Shown: in pieces, positions 23,001-32,705 of the stretch | How positions within the stretch are numbered: the stretch's first letter is position 1 | Layout of the letters: every line of letters starts with the position of its first letter | Source of the DNA: Flavobacterium sp. BFFFF2 | GTDB lineage: Bacteria > Bacteroidota > Bacteroidia > Flavobacteriales > Flavobacteriaceae | DNA: 39,972 nucleotides | Direction: 5' to 3' | NCBI GenBank assembly: GCA_002256385.1 | Contig: NKJD01000031.1 | Location: 1 to 39,972, forward strand | The notes under the pieces: generated by a model | What the model was told of the DNA's origin: nothing | Database searches by the model: none | What the model saw: the letters and a program-made list of their open reading frames with translations, nothing else | Position numbers and translations under genes: made by a program

Positions 23001-26000
23001 TTACGGACGAATCCATTTTTTCCGTTGTACCACTTCGTTTTCAAATTGGATTTCAGCCATATAGAAACCACTGGCTAAGTGTTGATCCATGGCTAATTGT
23101 AATGCGCCATTGGCAGTTACTTCTTGCACCACGGCTCCGTTCATGTTAAACACACGCACCTGTTTCATGGGCAATGAAGCGTTCAAATAATCGGTGCCTG
23201 CTTGATGGGAAAAATAAACAGTGGTTGTTTGGCCTTGAGTAGGTTGCACCGAAAGCGGGTTCTGAAAGCGCAAAATAAATCGGTTCGAAAAGTCTCCAGC
23301 TGCCGCGGTAAAAGTATAGGCGTTGCGTTTTAAATCGGTAAAATGTCCCGTTTCGACATCTTCGAGCCAGATATTTTCTGTTTGAAACAAGTTGTCAAAA
23401 TGATCTAAGGCGATGCGGTACGTACCCGCCTGGTTCACCTTGCAGCCTAAATTAAATGTTTTGCTAGCATTAAAAGGCACATTCACCGACTGAATCACAC
23501 AGCGGTTATTGGGAATCACAGAATAAAAATCGCCATGTGGGTTTGAATCCATGCTGCGTGCGTCTAATAAATCGTCGTATTCATCGGTGCCACCTTGCGC
23601 AAATGCCAATAAAAGTTGTTTGTAAAAGCCTCCACTATTGGTTAAATTGAGCCAAATGCGGTGTTTTTCAATGCCCCGATTGGAAGCGTTGAAACGGTAA
23701 AAAGCATTGTTGCTGCCGCTTACACGTTGTGAGTTTGAAAAGGTGGCTGTTCCGCCGCTGTTAAAGCCTTCGCAGAAAAAACCTTGAGCTGCATCAACAT
23801 ACCGATCGGGGGCAGCACCACCTGTTACGGCCGTTGACCCTGTGCCTACACCAGCGCCTAGCAAGGCATTATATGCCGCATAATCATTGGCTGTGTAGCC
23901 ACTCACCGTAATGGCCGTGTTGTGCGTCCAGAAATAGAAGTTAGGCGTGATTACCGCGTTGTTGTCTTGGTAAAATTGTTCTAAATCTAAAGCGCTAGGA
24001 TACGGATTTGAAATAAGGTTGTTGTAGTTGCTGCCACCGCGGTAAATAGCCGTTGAAATATTCCCATTATTTGGTGTACCACTATACAATGCTGACCAAC
24101 TGTTTCCTGGCGACCAACCGCCGTTGCCATTCAAAGCGCGCGAAATGTAACCAATGCCCGGCGTCATAGTTGTGCCTGATGTGGCGATTGACCAATCGTT
24201 TATAGATGCATTAAAACTGTAAAAAGTACTAGCGCCACTGGTCATCCAAAACGAACCTAAAGTGGCACTGCCTACAGGGCTTCCCCAGTACACAAAATCA
24301 TAGTTGTTTGCTAAACTAGGCGTGTTGCGGTAATAATTGATGGAGCCACTGTTGGTTGCACTTGCGTCTGTTTGGATTAATGAAGCGCTATTTGCAAAAG
24401 TAAATGATGCCCCAGTTGCTACTGTTACTTCACCAGCCACTGTTACATTGATACCCGCATTAACACTAACGACTGCCGTTCCTGTAATTTGACACGAGCA
24501 AGCCGTTACATCAGCGCTGATCGTTGCATTTGAACTATATACTGCCATCAAAGATGAAGATGGATTTCCGTTGTTCCATGAGCCACTGGCATAAGTAGTG
24601 GCATTGATGGTTACACTCACTACATTTGAATAAGTGGTCCCGCAACTTCCAGTAATGAGCACTGCTCTAAAATATCGGGTGGCTGTTAATGTGCCTATTT
24701 GGGCGGAAGTTAAAGATGCTGATGTGTTTGCAATATCAGTAACGCCAGTGGTAAATGTGGCGTTGCTTGCCATTTGCCATTTGCTGACACTGCCCGAATA
24801 ATTACTAATGGTAATATCTGAAATACCACTGTTTTTGCAAACTATTTGGTTGCTACTCATGGTGCCTAAGTTTACTGGAATAATTTCACCTGAACTAGTG
24901 ATTTGTGCCCCGGCACTATACCCTTGAAATGTAATTTGACTCAATTGGGTAGATGTTAAACCAGTGCTATCTGTGCCAATATATATGCGGCCTTCACAAC
25001 TGCCATTCCAACCAGTAATTGTTAATATTCTCGATGATGTCCATGTGGTGCTGTTGCTCGCTGCAAATTGTAGTGTATGATTTCCTGTTCCTAAAGCGAT
25101 GGTTGAGTTGGCGGTTAATTGGAGCGTGCTTCCTGTTTCTGAAAATCCTGTTGACAGGCCAGAACTTAATGTACCCCCATTTAAAACAATAGCACTGGTA
25201 TTTGGAATTACTTGTGAAGCGCCCAATTGTAGAGTGCCAGCGCTGATTTGAGTTGCCCCGGTATAATTATTACTTGTACTGCCAAAACGTATTAGACCTG
25301 GCCCAATTTTTCTAATAGACCCACTGCCTGTGATTGCCCCGTTACAAACTAAAGAACCTCCAGCACTTACTTCGTCAAAATTGACAGTGTTGTTATTAAG
25401 GTTAATGTTGCCAGTAAAAGTATGGGTATTGGACGTATTGATGCCGCCAATGGTGGCATTGCTCGAATTACCAACTACAGTAATTGGAGTTGAAACGGAA
25501 GTGGCCGTTGAAGCGTGGCTGATATATACTTTATTTATATTGCTGTCGCCATTGCCCAATTGGATGCTACTGCTGTTTAGCGAAACAGTTGAATCAAGCC
25601 AAAGCTCCCCTTTTTGAACATAAGTGATTCCTCTGTAATTGTTCGTGTTATTGGCAATTCCCATCACTACGATGGAACTGTCCAGTAGATAAAAATTAGC
25701 AGAACTACTGCCATACAATTTGCAATTGGAGGTAAACGTTACTTTTTTATTGTTTGCCCCATACACATTATAGTTTATGTTGCCATCGTTATAGATGTTA
25801 CTTGAAAAGGTAAGATCACCATTGATTGGATTCAATTCCGCGACAAGACCTTTGGCGCTCAATTGAAAATTAATAGTTTGACCAAAATAGGAGTAATTTT
25901 CAATCTTAAACCAAAAGTTCATGCCATTTCCGTCAGCATCAATAATCGTGGCGTAATTAAAAGTATCTTGAAAAAAGATAGACCGCACATTTTTCCAATG

Positions 26001-26222
26001 CCCAAAATCCAAAAACATAGAACTTTGCGAGGGGTTATTTCGGTAAACAAATCGTAAGTCTATGCTTGATGTCCAATTGGAGCCATCAGGGCAATTATCG
26101 CCAAACCAATTGTTGCAAAATGAAAATTTTCCCACAGCGCTATCGCCATCCCAATTGTTTTGGGCACTTGCAGCAGGAAACAAAAAGCAATAAAAAACAA
26201 ATAAAAAAATGAGCTTTTTCAT
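23001..26222 (-). CDS. Large T9SS-secreted protein with autotransporter-type beta-strand repeat
   Basis: 1073 residues. A signal peptide (KKLIFLFVFYCFLFPAASAQ) is followed by a long Asn/Ser/Thr/Gly-rich region with repetitive short strands. An autotransporter-associated beta-strand repeat is visible around residues 300-340: IRKIGPGLIRFGS then NYTGATQISAGTLQLG. A middle region has Ig-like features, and around residues 620-780 aromatic segments occur such as NYYRNTPSLANNYDFVYWGS and NLISNPYPSALDLEQFY. The end is a T9SS type A sorting domain (VRVFNMNGAVVQEV, ASGFYMAEIQF, RKKWIRP). It is predicted to be exported and attached to or released from the cell surface; an adhesin-like role is inference. 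No enzymatic motif is seen. Confidence 0.88.
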   Translation of the reverse strand: MKKLIFLFVFYCFLFPAASAQNNWDGDSAVGKFSFCNNWFGDNCPDGSNWTSSIDLRFVYRNNPSQSSMFLDFGHWKNVRSIFFQDTFNYATIIDADGNGMNFWFKIENYSYFGQTINFQLSAKGLVAELNPINGDLTFSSNIYNDGNINYNVYGANNKKVTFTSNCKLYGSSSANFYLLDSSIVVMGIANNTNNYRGITYVQKGELWLDSTVSLNSSSIQLGNGDSNINKVYISHASTATSVSTPITVVGNSSNATIGGINTSNTHTFTGNINLNNNTVNFDEVSAGGSLVCNGAITGSGSIRKIGPGLIRFGSTSNNYTGATQISAGTLQLGASQVIPNTSAIVLNGGTLSSGLSTGFSETGSTLQLTANSTIALGTGNHTLQFAASNSTTWTSSRILTITGWNGSCEGRIYIGTDSTGLTSTQLSQITFQGYSAGAQITSSGEIIPVNLGTMSSNQIVCKNSGISDITISNYSGSVSKWQMASNATFTTGVTDIANTSASLTSAQIGTLTATRYFRAVLITGSCGTTYSNVVSVTINATTYASGSWNNGNPSSSLMAVYSSNATISADVTACSCQITGTAVVSVNAGINVTVAGEVTVATGASFTFANSASLIQTDASATNSGSINYYRNTPSLANNYDFVYWGSPVGSATLGSFWMTSGASTFYSFNASINDWSIATSGTTMTPGIGYISRALNGNGGWSPGNSWSALYSGTPNNGNISTAIYRGGSNYNNLISNPYPSALDLEQFYQDNNAVITPNFYFWTHNTAITVSGYTANDYAAYNALLGAGVGTGSTAVTGGAAPDRYVDAAQGFFCEGFNSGGTATFSNSQRVSGSNNAFYRFNASNRGIEKHRIWLNLTNSGGFYKQLLLAFAQGGTDEYDDLLDARSMDSNPHGDFYSVIPNNRCVIQSVNVPFNASKTFNLGCKVNQAGTYRIALDHFDNLFQTENIWLEDVETGHFTDLKRNAYTFTAAAGDFSNRFILRFQNPLSVQPTQGQTTTVYFSHQAGTDYLNASLPMKQVRVFNMNGAVVQEVTANGALQLAMDQHLASGFYMAEIQFENEVVQRKKWIRP

Positions 26223-26340
26223 GTTACACCATATAAAAAGGAACTTTTAGAAGTCAATAAGTCCATCGCTCACCCAAGACCCATTGGTTATAAGGCGTGA
26301 AGATACGAAAACGGTTGAAGATGTTAAATAATTTCCAAAA

Positions 26341-26372
26341 AAAAAGGCCGCCACATCATGACAGCCTTTTTT
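26341..26372 (-). terminator. Hairpin terminator after the SGNH hydrolase gene
   Basis: On the minus strand AAAAAAGGC and GCCTTTTT pair around a 15-nt loop and end in a T tract. It lies 16 bp after the stop of the SGNH hydrolase gene and upstream of the large T9SS gene, separating the two units. Confidence 0.75.
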
Positions 26373-26387
26373 CTATTTAATCAATTT

Positions 26388-27917
26388 TTATGGCAATTCT
26401 TTAGGATATAAAATGGCATAATTTTCTAGATTAACTCCTTTAAAATTAGATCCATATTTCAGGTTAATTGCTTCCAAAAATTTATTTGCTATTAAAGCAT
26501 AACCTTTTGGACTCGGATGAATGCCATCTAACGAAAATGAATTTCCAAATAAATAGGCACTTGTCATTGTGTAGCCGTTTGAAGTAATACCTGTAGTTGA
26601 TAGGTCTTCCATGGTTTTTTTAGCATCAAAAAAAGCCAAATTGTTAGTTTGCGCGGCATCAGCAATGATTGCATTGTAACCATCTGTTGCGGTTTTAATT
26701 TCCGTGATTTCAGTTGGAATCAATACATAGCGGTCTGGTAAAGGAAAGGTCACACCCAATTGACCCAATGATGGCGAAGGTGAACTCACGCCATCAATGG
26801 TAGAAGACGGCGTTTTACCTATTCTTGTTGAAGCACTTAAACAAATGTAATCAGTTGGTTTTGCTTGACGGGCGCGCCCAAAAACCATTCCTAAAACAGT
26901 GGCTTGCTGTTGGCCAACGCCATTTGCCACAAGAACCTGTGTGATGCCAGCTGATAAATCAGTTAAAGTTTCATCTGAAATCAACAATGGATTGTTATCC
27001 GTTGTTGACAAAACCGAAATTCGATCAGGATACCCCAAAAAGGCCAATGCGCCACTTAGTGGTCCATACAATGACGAATTTAATGCACTAACTTGATTAG
27101 TACCTCCTACAGTTAAATCAGATTGTTTTAACTGGTTGTGTTTGATTACATTGAAGTATGGCAAAGTATTTAAATAAGGCAAATTGGCAATAACTCCTTT
27201 TCGGTTTGTTGCCAATTGACTCATAATAGCCGAATAAGCAGTTTGAAAAGTGTTTTGAGGAGTTAATGTGTTAATGTTGCTGTCACCGCCAGCTGTTGCA
27301 TAGCCTAAAGCATCATTTCCACCAATCCAAAGTGAAAAAAAGCTCGGATTTTGACTCACTGCATCTGCAACAACGGTGGTCGTTGCGTTTGAAGCAAATC
27401 GAATAAAATAAGGACTTGCTGTTGATCCTAACCCAGCTAAACTTCCATATCCAGGCGCAATCAAATGAAAACTTTTGGCTCCTGGTATCCCCATATTATT
27501 AAATGGTCCAGTAAGTACTTGCGATACATCAGTGGTTGGTGGACCAGTTACGGGCATTGGTGCTTTTGCAATTAAATCAAAATACAAGCGTGGGCCAACT
27601 GTTGGCAACTGATTACCCATGAAAACCAATCCGCCTATGTTGTCATTCATGTACGGTGTTGTAAATGCGCCACCACCTACTAAAGCGAATTGAGTGGCCA
27701 TAATGTTAGCATACGAATTTTGTTGACCTGCTTTAAAAAGCGCGCCGTCGCTATATCCAGCAGCGAAAGAATCGCCTAGTGCTACATATTTTGAAAAATC
27801 AACACTACCTGCGCTTAAGGCAGAACCATCTGATGACCGCGCATCAAAATCATCGTTATTGCTTGAACAAGACATTAATGCCGAAGCAACTACAAAAGGG
27901 ATGATATATTTTTTCAT
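26388..27917 (-). CDS. SGNH/GDSL-type hydrolase lipoprotein
   Basis: 509 residues from the ATG at 27917 (a start 9 bp upstream is possible). The lipoprotein signal MKKYIIPFVVASALMSCSS places it in the envelope, probably the outer membrane. SGNH blocks are visible: KYVALGDSFAAGYSDG (block I, nucleophile Ser), a Gly in MGIPGAKS, LWIGGNDALGY (block III, Asn), and SLDGIHPSPKGYALIA (block V, Asp and His). All catalytic residues are present. It should cleave ester bonds of lipids, acetylated sugars or esters. It lies 35 bp downstream of a TonB receptor gene and ends at a terminator, so the pair forms one operon. Confidence 0.92.
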   Translation of the reverse strand: MKKYIIPFVVASALMSCSSNNDDFDARSSDGSALSAGSVDFSKYVALGDSFAAGYSDGALFKAGQQNSYANIMATQFALVGGGAFTTPYMNDNIGGLVFMGNQLPTVGPRLYFDLIAKAPMPVTGPPTTDVSQVLTGPFNNMGIPGAKSFHLIAPGYGSLAGLGSTASPYFIRFASNATTTVVADAVSQNPSFFSLWIGGNDALGYATAGGDSNINTLTPQNTFQTAYSAIMSQLATNRKGVIANLPYLNTLPYFNVIKHNQLKQSDLTVGGTNQVSALNSSLYGPLSGALAFLGYPDRISVLSTTDNNPLLISDETLTDLSAGITQVLVANGVGQQQATVLGMVFGRARQAKPTDYICLSASTRIGKTPSSTIDGVSSPSPSLGQLGVTFPLPDRYVLIPTEITEIKTATDGYNAIIADAAQTNNLAFFDAKKTMEDLSTTGITSNGYTMTSAYLFGNSFSLDGIHPSPKGYALIANKFLEAINLKYGSNFKGVNLENYAILYPKELP

Positions 27918-27952
27918 AATCGTCATTTAAATATTATACAAAAACTATATTA

Positions 27953-30742
27953 TTATGGGTTGATAGTTAATGAAACCAACAATTGCTGGCCTATTCTACC
28001 AGCACCCAATACCTGTAAATAATCTTTGCCACCAAGGTTTGAACCAGTTACTTTAATTACAGATTTCATCGATGGAATAGCATAGCTCATTTGTGCATCA
28101 AAAACGGAAACACTTGGTATGTTTCCTATTGCAAACGACGACTCCCATAAGTAGCTGTCACTCCAACGCCAGTTAACGCCAAACCCAAAGTTTCTGAATA
28201 CGTTGGTGTTTGACAAAGAGGCTTTTAATCTGTGTTTTGGGGTATTGAAATAGGAGATAAAAGAGGGATCTTCATCGCCCGCTTTAAATTGTGCGTGGGT
28301 ATAATTGATTCCTAATTCGTAGTTTTTGTATACCTTTTTTGAAGCACCAACGCCAAAACCTACCGAAGTAACTTTAGAAGCAGAATTTGAATATACTTGA
28401 AACAAACGTGCATCACCATTTGTTAATGCTGCAATAGTTGTGGCTGGTGAGGCAACGATGTCGCCATAATAAGGTGCGTACACGCGAGCTGTAGTCATGA
28501 AGTCATTGTAAATGTTGTAATATCCATTGATATCGACCATTAAATTGTCTAGTAAAATGGCTTTGTATCCAATTTCTATGGCTTTTACTTGTTCAGGTTT
28601 CACGTAAGACAAGGTTGATTTTTGCAAAAGTGAAGCATCTCCCGTTCTTCTAAAATCGTCAACAGAAGTGGAGGTGTATGAATTATTATATGCATTAAAG
28701 CCATTTAAAGTAACTTGAGCAGCATTTCCTGGCGTATAAGCTTGACCAGAAAAACTCACATCACGAACCTCTGAATAGCGACTCAAATTATCTGGAGCAG
28801 AACCAATTAATGCAAAAGCCCCGATGTTTAAGCCGATGTACTGATCTTGGGTGGTTGGGTTACGGAACCCTGTTTGAAAAGAAACACGGAAATTGTGGTT
28901 CTTTTTGGCACCCGCAGAATATACTGCTGCTACACGTGGCGAAAATTGGCCGTTGAAATTTTGTGATTTATCATAACGAACCGACCCCGTTAATTTTAGG
29001 CGATCGTCCATTAATTTTTTCTGAGCTTGGGTATACATCCCGTATTCACTGTATTTGAGTGGCCCGTCAAAATCAGTGAAAATGGTTCCTTGCGAATCCA
29101 TCGTATATTGGCGGTACGAACCACCTACCATTATTTCTACTGGTTTTACCAAATCTTTGAAATTATAATTGTAATCAACATGGTATAAAGAGGAACGGTC
29201 TAAAAATTTTGACCCTGTTTTTAAATCTGGATTGGCAATAACAGAATTAAAAGCGCTTTGAAATTCAGGAGTGCCAGGCATAATTCTACCTGAATCTGCT
29301 GATGAACGAGCAAAAATATTTGCTTGAACGTCACTTAAACCATTGAATTTTCCTTGCACATATGAGCCAGCATATTGCCCGAACCAAAGGTTGTCTGCTT
29401 TCCACAATCGGTTAATGTTAAGCGCCGTTGACTGCATATCATAAGAGTTGCCTGCATTTTCGTTGGTTTGATACGCCCTAACAAAGAAGTTTTTACCTTT
29501 TACTTCGATGCGGTTTTGGTACATGTAAAAATCTTTCAACATATAACGGCTACCCCCTTGGTAAATGGTGTTACCAAAGCCCAATTTATGTTGTAAAATG
29601 ACTTCAAAATCATTGGCAAATGGTTTAAAGTGCATCGCAAAATCGGCCTTTGCGCTGTGAATGTTGTTGTCCGTTAAGTATTTTTCTTCATAACCAGTTC
29701 TGCCAACAATATTGTTGGGTAAATAAGTTTCAGATCCAGCGGGTATAACACCTAACGCCACCAATGACCGACCAACATCTTTAATGTTGGTTCTGGCTTC
29801 GTCGCCATATATGTTTAATCCATCATACGACATATTGTTGGAATAGCCTTCTGCCCCACCTCGCACATCACGCAAATCTCCAGCCATCCATTCCTTGGCT
29901 TTCATGTAAGTAAAGTTTGCTTTGACTGCAAAATGCTTGGTGAATGCCTTGGCAGCACGCACGCCAAAATCCCAATAGTCATTGGTTCCAGCCAATTCTT
30001 GGTGGGTTTGTCCGTATTTAAAATAAGTACTCACTCCTTGATATTGAAATGGACTTTTGCTGTTCATAAACAAAATACCATTAAAAGCATTGGCACCATA
30101 TAATGCTGAAGAAGCACCTGGTAATAATTCTACACTTTGCACATCTAATTCAGACATCCCAATTAGGTTACCCAACGGAAAGTTCAATGCAGGTGACGAG
30201 TTGTCCATGCCGTCAACCAATTGCATAAACCGATTGTTTGCAATGGTGGCAAAACCACGCGTGTTGATTGATTTAAAAGACATACTACTTGTGTTAAAAT
30301 GCACCTCTTTCAGGTTTTCTAACCCATCGTAGTAACTGACCGATGTTGTTTTTTTAATTTCTTGAAGTGACATCCGCTCAACCGTAACAGGCGATTCCAA
30401 GATGCGTTCAGGTGTTCTTGAAGCAGAAACTACTACTTCATTTAATTTGGTTTCTTCCTGTTCCAAAGTAATAGTGACTGGTTTGTCAACATTGGTTACT
30501 CTGTAGGTCGTGTTACCAAAGCCCATGCTCTTAATTTCCAGAGTAAAAGGCGGTTTTTTACTAGTTGAGAGTTGAAATTGCCCATCTCCGTCTGAGATGG
30601 TGCCTTTCGATTCGTCCGAAATGTGGATATTGGCCCCTGTAACAGGTTGGCCTTGACCATTTTTGATGGTTCCACGAATGCTACTTTGTGCGGCTACGCT
30701 GAGTCCGAGCAGCAAAACAAGTGCTTGTAAATAGTGCTTCAT
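27953..30742 (-). CDS. TonB-dependent outer-membrane receptor
   Basis: 929 residues. A signal peptide (MKHYLQALVLLLGLSVAAQ) is followed by a CarboxypepD_reg domain (SIRGTIKNGQGQPVTGANI ... ITLEQEE), then the plug (LNEVVVSASRTPERILESP, VQSVELLPGASSALYGANAF) and a barrel of about 690 residues ending in a hydrophobic strand (QQLLVSLTINP). It lacks the SusD partner and so is not a SusC pair. It imports an unknown ligand with TonB energy; the SGNH hydrolase encoded next suggests an ester or lipid-like substrate (inference). Its start faces the glmS terminator, so it has its own promoter. Confidence 0.92.
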   Translation of the reverse strand: MKHYLQALVLLLGLSVAAQSSIRGTIKNGQGQPVTGANIHISDESKGTISDGDGQFQLSTSKKPPFTLEIKSMGFGNTTYRVTNVDKPVTITLEQEETKLNEVVVSASRTPERILESPVTVERMSLQEIKKTTSVSYYDGLENLKEVHFNTSSMSFKSINTRGFATIANNRFMQLVDGMDNSSPALNFPLGNLIGMSELDVQSVELLPGASSALYGANAFNGILFMNSKSPFQYQGVSTYFKYGQTHQELAGTNDYWDFGVRAAKAFTKHFAVKANFTYMKAKEWMAGDLRDVRGGAEGYSNNMSYDGLNIYGDEARTNIKDVGRSLVALGVIPAGSETYLPNNIVGRTGYEEKYLTDNNIHSAKADFAMHFKPFANDFEVILQHKLGFGNTIYQGGSRYMLKDFYMYQNRIEVKGKNFFVRAYQTNENAGNSYDMQSTALNINRLWKADNLWFGQYAGSYVQGKFNGLSDVQANIFARSSADSGRIMPGTPEFQSAFNSVIANPDLKTGSKFLDRSSLYHVDYNYNFKDLVKPVEIMVGGSYRQYTMDSQGTIFTDFDGPLKYSEYGMYTQAQKKLMDDRLKLTGSVRYDKSQNFNGQFSPRVAAVYSAGAKKNHNFRVSFQTGFRNPTTQDQYIGLNIGAFALIGSAPDNLSRYSEVRDVSFSGQAYTPGNAAQVTLNGFNAYNNSYTSTSVDDFRRTGDASLLQKSTLSYVKPEQVKAIEIGYKAILLDNLMVDINGYYNIYNDFMTTARVYAPYYGDIVASPATTIAALTNGDARLFQVYSNSASKVTSVGFGVGASKKVYKNYELGINYTHAQFKAGDEDPSFISYFNTPKHRLKASLSNTNVFRNFGFGVNWRWSDSYLWESSFAIGNIPSVSVFDAQMSYAIPSMKSVIKVTGSNLGGKDYLQVLGAGRIGQQLLVSLTINP

Positions 30743-30800
30743 TGATTTGAATTTTAACAGATCATTGTGCCAAATTACAATAAATTTATTTATAAATAAA

Positions 30801-30825
30801 AAAAGCGGGTAAAAAACCCGCTTTT
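30801..30825 (-). terminator. Rho-independent terminator after glmS
   Basis: AAAAGCGGGT and ACCCGCTTTT form a 10-bp stem around an A5 loop, with T-rich sequence following on the minus strand. It closes the GlgA-like/DUF4270/glmS unit 22 bp after the glmS stop. Confidence 0.9.
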
Positions 30826-30846
30826 CATAATTATTAATTGTTTTTT

Positions 30847-32694
30847 TTATTCAACTGTTACCGATTTTGCTAAGTTTCGAGGTTGATCTACATTACATCC
30901 TCTAGCAACGGCAATGTGATAGGAAAGCAACTGCAAAGGAATCGTTGTCAGAATTGGTGACAAGGCATCTGAACATTCTGGAATTTCAATTACATGATCG
31001 GCCAAACCTTTCACTTGCACATCGCCTTTTGTTACAATGGCAATTATTTTACCACTTCTTGACTTGATTTCTTGAATGTTACTCACCACTTTGTCATAAT
31101 GACCTTGTTTTGGCGCAATGACAACCACAGGCATTTTGTCATCAATTAAGGCAATGGGTCCATGCTTCATTTCGGCAGCTGGATACCCTTCTGCGTGAAT
31201 ATATGAAATCTCTTTTAATTTTAAAGCGCCTTCTAAAGCTACAGGGAAGTTATAACCACGTCCTAAATACAAACAATTTGGAGCGTCTTTATAAATTAAT
31301 GCAATTTCTTTTGACAAGTCATTGGTGTGTAGCGTCTCTGCCACTTTTTCGGGCATCAATTCCAATTCTTCTAAATATAGGTGAAATTGAGATTTTGACA
31401 AAGTGCCTTTCCCTTTGGCTAAACGAAGTGCCAACAAGGTTAAAAGTGTAATTTGGGTAGTAAATGCTTTGGTTGAAGCCACGCCTATTTCTGGACCTGC
31501 GTGGGTATAAGCACCTGCGTGGGTTTCTCTTGAAATGGAGGAACCAACTACGTTACATATTCCAAACACAAAAGCCCCTTTTTCTTTGGCTAATTTGATG
31601 GCGGCTAACGTGTCTGCTGTTTCACCCGATTGTGAAATAGCAATTACGACATCTTTACTGGTAATAATTGGATTTCTATATCTGAATTCAGAGGCATATT
31701 CTACTTCAACTGGGATTCTGGCAAATTCTTCAATAATATATTCACCCACCAAACCAGCATGCCACGAGGTGCCACAGGCAACAATAAGTATGCGTTCAGC
31801 CTTTAAGAATTTTTCAATATTGTCTTCAACACCAGCCATTTGGATTAGACCTTCACTGGCATGTAAACGACCTCTAAACGTATCTTTGATTACATTGGGT
31901 TGCTCGTAAATTTCTTTTAGCATAAAATGCTCGTAACCGCCTTTTTCAATTTGCTCCAAATTCATTTGAAGTTCTTGAACATAAGGATCAATTAAGGTGT
32001 CGTCAGCAATTTTCAATACTTTCAACGGCTTGTGCAAACGCACGATGGCCATTTCTTCATCTTCTAAATAGATCGCGTTTGAAGTATACTCAATAAAAGG
32101 AGACGCATCTGAGGCAATGAAAAACTCATTTTCCCCTACACCAATGGCAAGAGGACTTCCCAAACGAGCCACAATAACTTCATTTGGTTTTTTACGGTCA
32201 AAAACAGCAATAGCATATGCACCAACAACTTGGTTTAAAGCAACTTGAACTGCCTTTCCTAATTTTAACTTTTCTGTCTTTTGTACGTCCTCAATCAAGT
32301 TAATCAAAACTTCGGTATCTGTATCTGAATGAAATACATATCCCCTTTTTATCAACTCCTTTTTTAAAGGCTCGTAATTTTCAATAATGCCATTGTGAAC
32401 AATGACTAAGTCGCCAGAGTTAGAAAGGTGCGGATGTGAATTGACATCATTCGGAACCCCATGGGTTGCCCAACGTGTATGACCCATGCCAATCGTGCCT
32501 TCGGTTGACATTTGTTGAGCCGCTTTTTCTTCTAAATTGCTTACTTTACCTTTGGTTTTGCAGCACTTAATTTCTTGCTCATCGCAAAGCATGACCCCTG
32601 CGCTATCATAACCACGGTATTCGAGCCTTTTAAGGCCTTTGATAATTAGCGGGTAAGCCTGACGGTACCCAATATAACCTACAATTCCACACAT
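30847..32694 (-). CDS. glmS: Glutamine-fructose-6-phosphate aminotransferase (isomerizing)
   Basis: 615 residues, full length. It makes glucosamine 6-phosphate from fructose 6-phosphate and glutamine, the first step to UDP-GlcNAc. The N-terminal class II glutaminase starts MCGIVGYIGYRQAYPLI (catalytic Cys2 after Met removal) with GMGHTRWATHG and HNGIIENYE. Two SIS domains follow (CGTSWHAG, ISQSGETADTL; then ALEGALKLKEISYIHAEGYP and AEMKHGPIALI), and the conserved end NLAKSVTVE. It is the last gene of a unit with the GlgA-like and DUF4270 genes (11-bp gap). No glmS ribozyme is possible between such close genes. Confidence 0.97.
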   Translation of the reverse strand: MCGIVGYIGYRQAYPLIIKGLKRLEYRGYDSAGVMLCDEQEIKCCKTKGKVSNLEEKAAQQMSTEGTIGMGHTRWATHGVPNDVNSHPHLSNSGDLVIVHNGIIENYEPLKKELIKRGYVFHSDTDTEVLINLIEDVQKTEKLKLGKAVQVALNQVVGAYAIAVFDRKKPNEVIVARLGSPLAIGVGENEFFIASDASPFIEYTSNAIYLEDEEMAIVRLHKPLKVLKIADDTLIDPYVQELQMNLEQIEKGGYEHFMLKEIYEQPNVIKDTFRGRLHASEGLIQMAGVEDNIEKFLKAERILIVACGTSWHAGLVGEYIIEEFARIPVEVEYASEFRYRNPIITSKDVVIAISQSGETADTLAAIKLAKEKGAFVFGICNVVGSSISRETHAGAYTHAGPEIGVASTKAFTTQITLLTLLALRLAKGKGTLSKSQFHLYLEELELMPEKVAETLHTNDLSKEIALIYKDAPNCLYLGRGYNFPVALEGALKLKEISYIHAEGYPAAEMKHGPIALIDDKMPVVVIAPKQGHYDKVVSNIQEIKSRSGKIIAIVTKGDVQVKGLADHVIEIPECSDALSPILTTIPLQLLSYHIAVARGCNVDQPRNLAKSVTVE

Positions 32695-32705
32695 AAGCTG
32701 TTGTT

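Noticed and set aside
30743..30846. Riboswitch or glmS ribozyme near glmS
   Set aside because: This interval is downstream of glmS; the hairpin is a plain terminator, and glmS has only 11 bp upstream before DUF4270.
31535..31909. 124-codon frame on the plus strand
   Set aside because: It lies wholly opposite glmS, with no motif or start context of its own.
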